Shown piece after piece: positions 62,401-64,000 of a stretch of 64,000 nucleotides of DNA (the first letter of the stretch is position 1; every line of letters begins with the position of its first letter). The translations under genes and the position numbers were made by a program. The stretch comes from Eretmocerus hayati (taxonomy: Eukaryota > Arthropoda > Insecta > Hymenoptera > Aphelinidae), in NCBI GenBank assembly GCA_029851415.1, contig CM056742.1, positions 81,396,748 to 81,460,747 on the forward strand. Reading direction: 5' to 3'. Below the pieces are notes generated by a model. That model was not told where the DNA came from. It ran no database searches and saw only the letters and a program-made list of their open reading frames with translations.

Positions 62401-64000
62401 TTCTCGATTGGGATCGCTTCCTTGTGACGAAGGAAGGTGCCCGAATTTATGTAGCCCCCCCCCCCCCCCGGTGAATCTCGACACACCCAAATCGGGGGTT
62501 GAAATTCGGGAATTTCTTTAGAACAGGCCAGGAGGCTCTGTTCCTGAATTCCTCGATCGGGGTCACTTTCTTGTGACGAAAGAAGGTGCCCGAATTTTTG
62601 CAGCCCCTCCCCCCGGTGAATGCCGAAACCCCCGAATCGGGGGTTGAAATTCGGGAATTTTTTTAGAACAGGCCACGAGGCTCTGTTCCAAAATTTCTCG
62701 ATCGGTATCGCTTTCTTGTGACGGGAGAAGGTCCCTGAATTTTCGCAGCCCCCCCGTCGAATGCCGACACCCCCAAATCGGGGGTTGACATTCGGGAATT
62801 TTTTTAGTACAGGCCACGAGGCTCTGTTCCAGAATTTCTCGATTGGGATCGCTTTCCTGTGACGGGAGAAGGTTTCAGGATTTTTGCAGCCCCCCCCCCC
62901 CCCCCGGTGAGTGCCGACACCCCCGAATCGATTCGGGAATTTTTTTAGGACAGGCCAGGAGGCTCTGTTCCAAGATTTCTCGATTGGGATCGCTTCCCTG
63001 TGACGGGAGAAGGTGCCTGAATTTTTGCAGCCCGACCGGTGAATGCCGACAACCCCAAATCGGGGGTTGACATTCGGGAATTTTTTTAAATTAGGCCAGG
63101 AGGCTCTGTTCTAAAATTTTCCGATTGGGATCCCTTTCTTGTGACGAGAGGAGGTGCCTCAATTTCGTGCAGACCCCGGTGAATGTCGACGTCCACAAAA
63201 CGGGGGTTGAAATTTGGGAATTTTTTCGGAACAGGCCAGGAGGCTCTGTTCCAAAATTTCTCGGTTGGGATCGCTTTCTTGTGACGAGAGGAGGTGCCTC
63301 AATTTCGTGCAGACCCCCGGTGGATGCCGTCACCCCCAAATCGGAGGTTGAAATTCGGGAATTCTTTTAGAACAGGCCACGAGGCTCTGTTCATAAATTT
63401 CTCGATAGGTATCGCTTTCCTGTGACGGGAGAAGGTGCCTGAATTTTCGCAGCCCCCCCGGTGAATGCCGACACCCCCAAATCGGGGGTTGACATTCGGG
63501 AATTTTTTTAGAACTGGCCAGGAGGCTCTGTTCATAAATTTCTCGATTGGGATCGCTTTCCTGTGACGGGAGAAGGTGCCTGGATTTTTGCAGCCCCCCC
63601 GGTGAATGCCGACACCCCCAAATCGGGGGTTGAAATCCGGGAATTTTTTTGGAACCGGCCAGGAGGCTGTGATCCAAAATTTCTCGGTTGGGATCGCTTT
63701 CTTGTGACGAGAGGAGGTGCCTTAATTTCGTGCAGCCCCCCGGTGAATGTCGACGTCCCCAAGTCGGGGGTTGAAATTTGGGAATTTTTTTAGAACAGGC
63801 CAGGAGGCTCTGTCCCAAAATTTCTCGATTGGAGACGCTTTCTTGTGACGGAAGAAGGTGCCTGAATTTTTCCAGCCCCCCGGTGAATGCCGACACCCCC
63901 AAATCGGAGAATCAAATTCAGGAATTCTTTTGGAACAGGTCAGGAGGTTCTGTTCCAAAATTTCTCGATTAGGATCGCTCTCTTGTGACAAAAGGAGGTG
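56400..64000 (+). repeat. Satellite block F
   Basis: Characterised by GTCGACGTCCCCAAGTCGG with AAATTTGGGAATTTTT, GATCCCTTTCTTGTGACG, CGAGAATTTCTCGATTGGG, and C-tracts often broken as CCCCTCCCCCC. A series around 57430-58250 recurs at about 60690-61500 (offset 3258) and starts again at about 63530 (offset 2842). The array runs off the window. Confidence 0.75.
62881..62945 (+). repeat. Monomer with deleted dyad arm
   Basis: After GACACCCCCGAATCG the sequence passes directly to ATTCGGGAATTT, so the GGGGG arm and TTGAA are missing. The deletion leaves the 12-bp palindrome CGAATCGATTCG. It is a private event useful as a marker. Confidence 0.7.

Larger units (their letters stand above)
14320..64000 (+). 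repeat. Satellite array, ~142-bp monomer, ~350 copies
   Basis: The words CTGTTCCAAAATTTCTCGAT, GGGATCGCTTTCTTGTGACG, AAGGTGCCTGAATTTTT, GGTGAATGCCGACACCCCC and TTGAAATTCGGGAATTTTTT recur in this order every ~142 bp from 14344 to the window end, always in the same orientation. At about 142 bp per unit this is about 350 monomers. Length varies (about 130-155 bp), mainly through the C-homopolymer. The left edge is decayed: TTTTTTCTTGGATTCG at 14325-14340 resembles a damaged monomer. The right end is not reached. No gene, transposon or inversion interrupts the array. Long ORFs inside it are repeat-derived and not annotated. Confidence 0.97.

Noticed and set aside
14344..64000. Many long open reading frames, mostly minus strand, with recurring peptides such as MGVSAFTGG and SQESDPNREILEQ
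   Set aside because: They are frames through the ~142-bp satellite. The same peptides recur in all frames, ends coincide with a fixed stop in the monomer, and lengths track C-tract variation. No gene was annotated.
14344..64000. CRISPR array
   Set aside because: The repeats are contiguous 142-bp monomers without unique spacers, and the context is eukaryotic.
14344..64000. rDNA intergenic-spacer repeats
   Set aside because: No rRNA-like sequence is present anywhere in the window, and the array has no spacer promoter structure that I could recognise.
14344..64000. CENP-B box or telomere repeat
   Set aside because: No good match to the CENP-B box core and no TTAGG/TTAGGG runs were seen. Any centromeric role remains inference from layout.

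Overview
The window is eukaryotic, nuclear and almost entirely repetitive. The evidence is a ~50 kb head-to-tail satellite array, a ~10 kb inverted-repeat (foldback) element with a second foldback element nested in it, a degenerate tRNA-like module, a pogo/Tigger-like transposon end, and no operon-like gene arrangement. An arthropod, probably an insect, fits best because foldback elements with repeat-built arms resemble the FB family of flies, but the sequence does not prove this. No protein-coding gene can be called with confidence.

Layout. (1) Positions 1-2644 are flanking DNA with a CT/GA-rich island (about 2290-2545) and a weak coding-like minus-strand ORF. (2) Positions 2645-12899 are one large inverted repeat bounded on both sides by TA and starting CACGGAGAACCC. 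Its arms are 2645-6880 and 9191-12899, and its loop is 6881-9190. The arms consist largely of a hierarchical tandem repeat: subunits of about 175, 185 and 176 bp form a 535/536-bp unit. The right arm has two more 536-bp units than the left. The left arm carries a 1,533-bp second foldback element (2764-4296) with 479-bp terminal inverted repeats, each containing a tRNA-Ala(CGC)-like sequence. The right arm keeps the matching empty site. The loop holds a pogo-like terminus and a short, very acidic ORF. (3) Positions 12900-14319 are flanking DNA with no convincing gene. (4) From about 14320 to the window end there is an uninterrupted array of about 350 same-orientation monomers of about 142 bp, about 78% of the window.

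The satellite monomer has a C-homopolymer (usually 7-20 C) followed by a dyad (ACCCCC, 5-nt loop, GGGGGT) and several A/T tracts. The array is not uniform. It divides into regional subfamilies and contains recent nested amplifications: a 710-bp unit (about 2.3 copies), a 1,578-bp unit (2 copies), a block repeated at about 3.02 kb, blocks repeated at about 4.30 and 4.73 kb, and a 5.055-kb segment present twice in tandem with a recognisable hybrid monomer at the junction. Long apparent reading frames in the array (up to about 416 codons on the minus strand) are by-products of the repeat and are not annotated as genes.

The parts do not form a metabolic or defence system. They read as a transition from TE-rich DNA into a satellite domain, possibly pericentromeric (inference).
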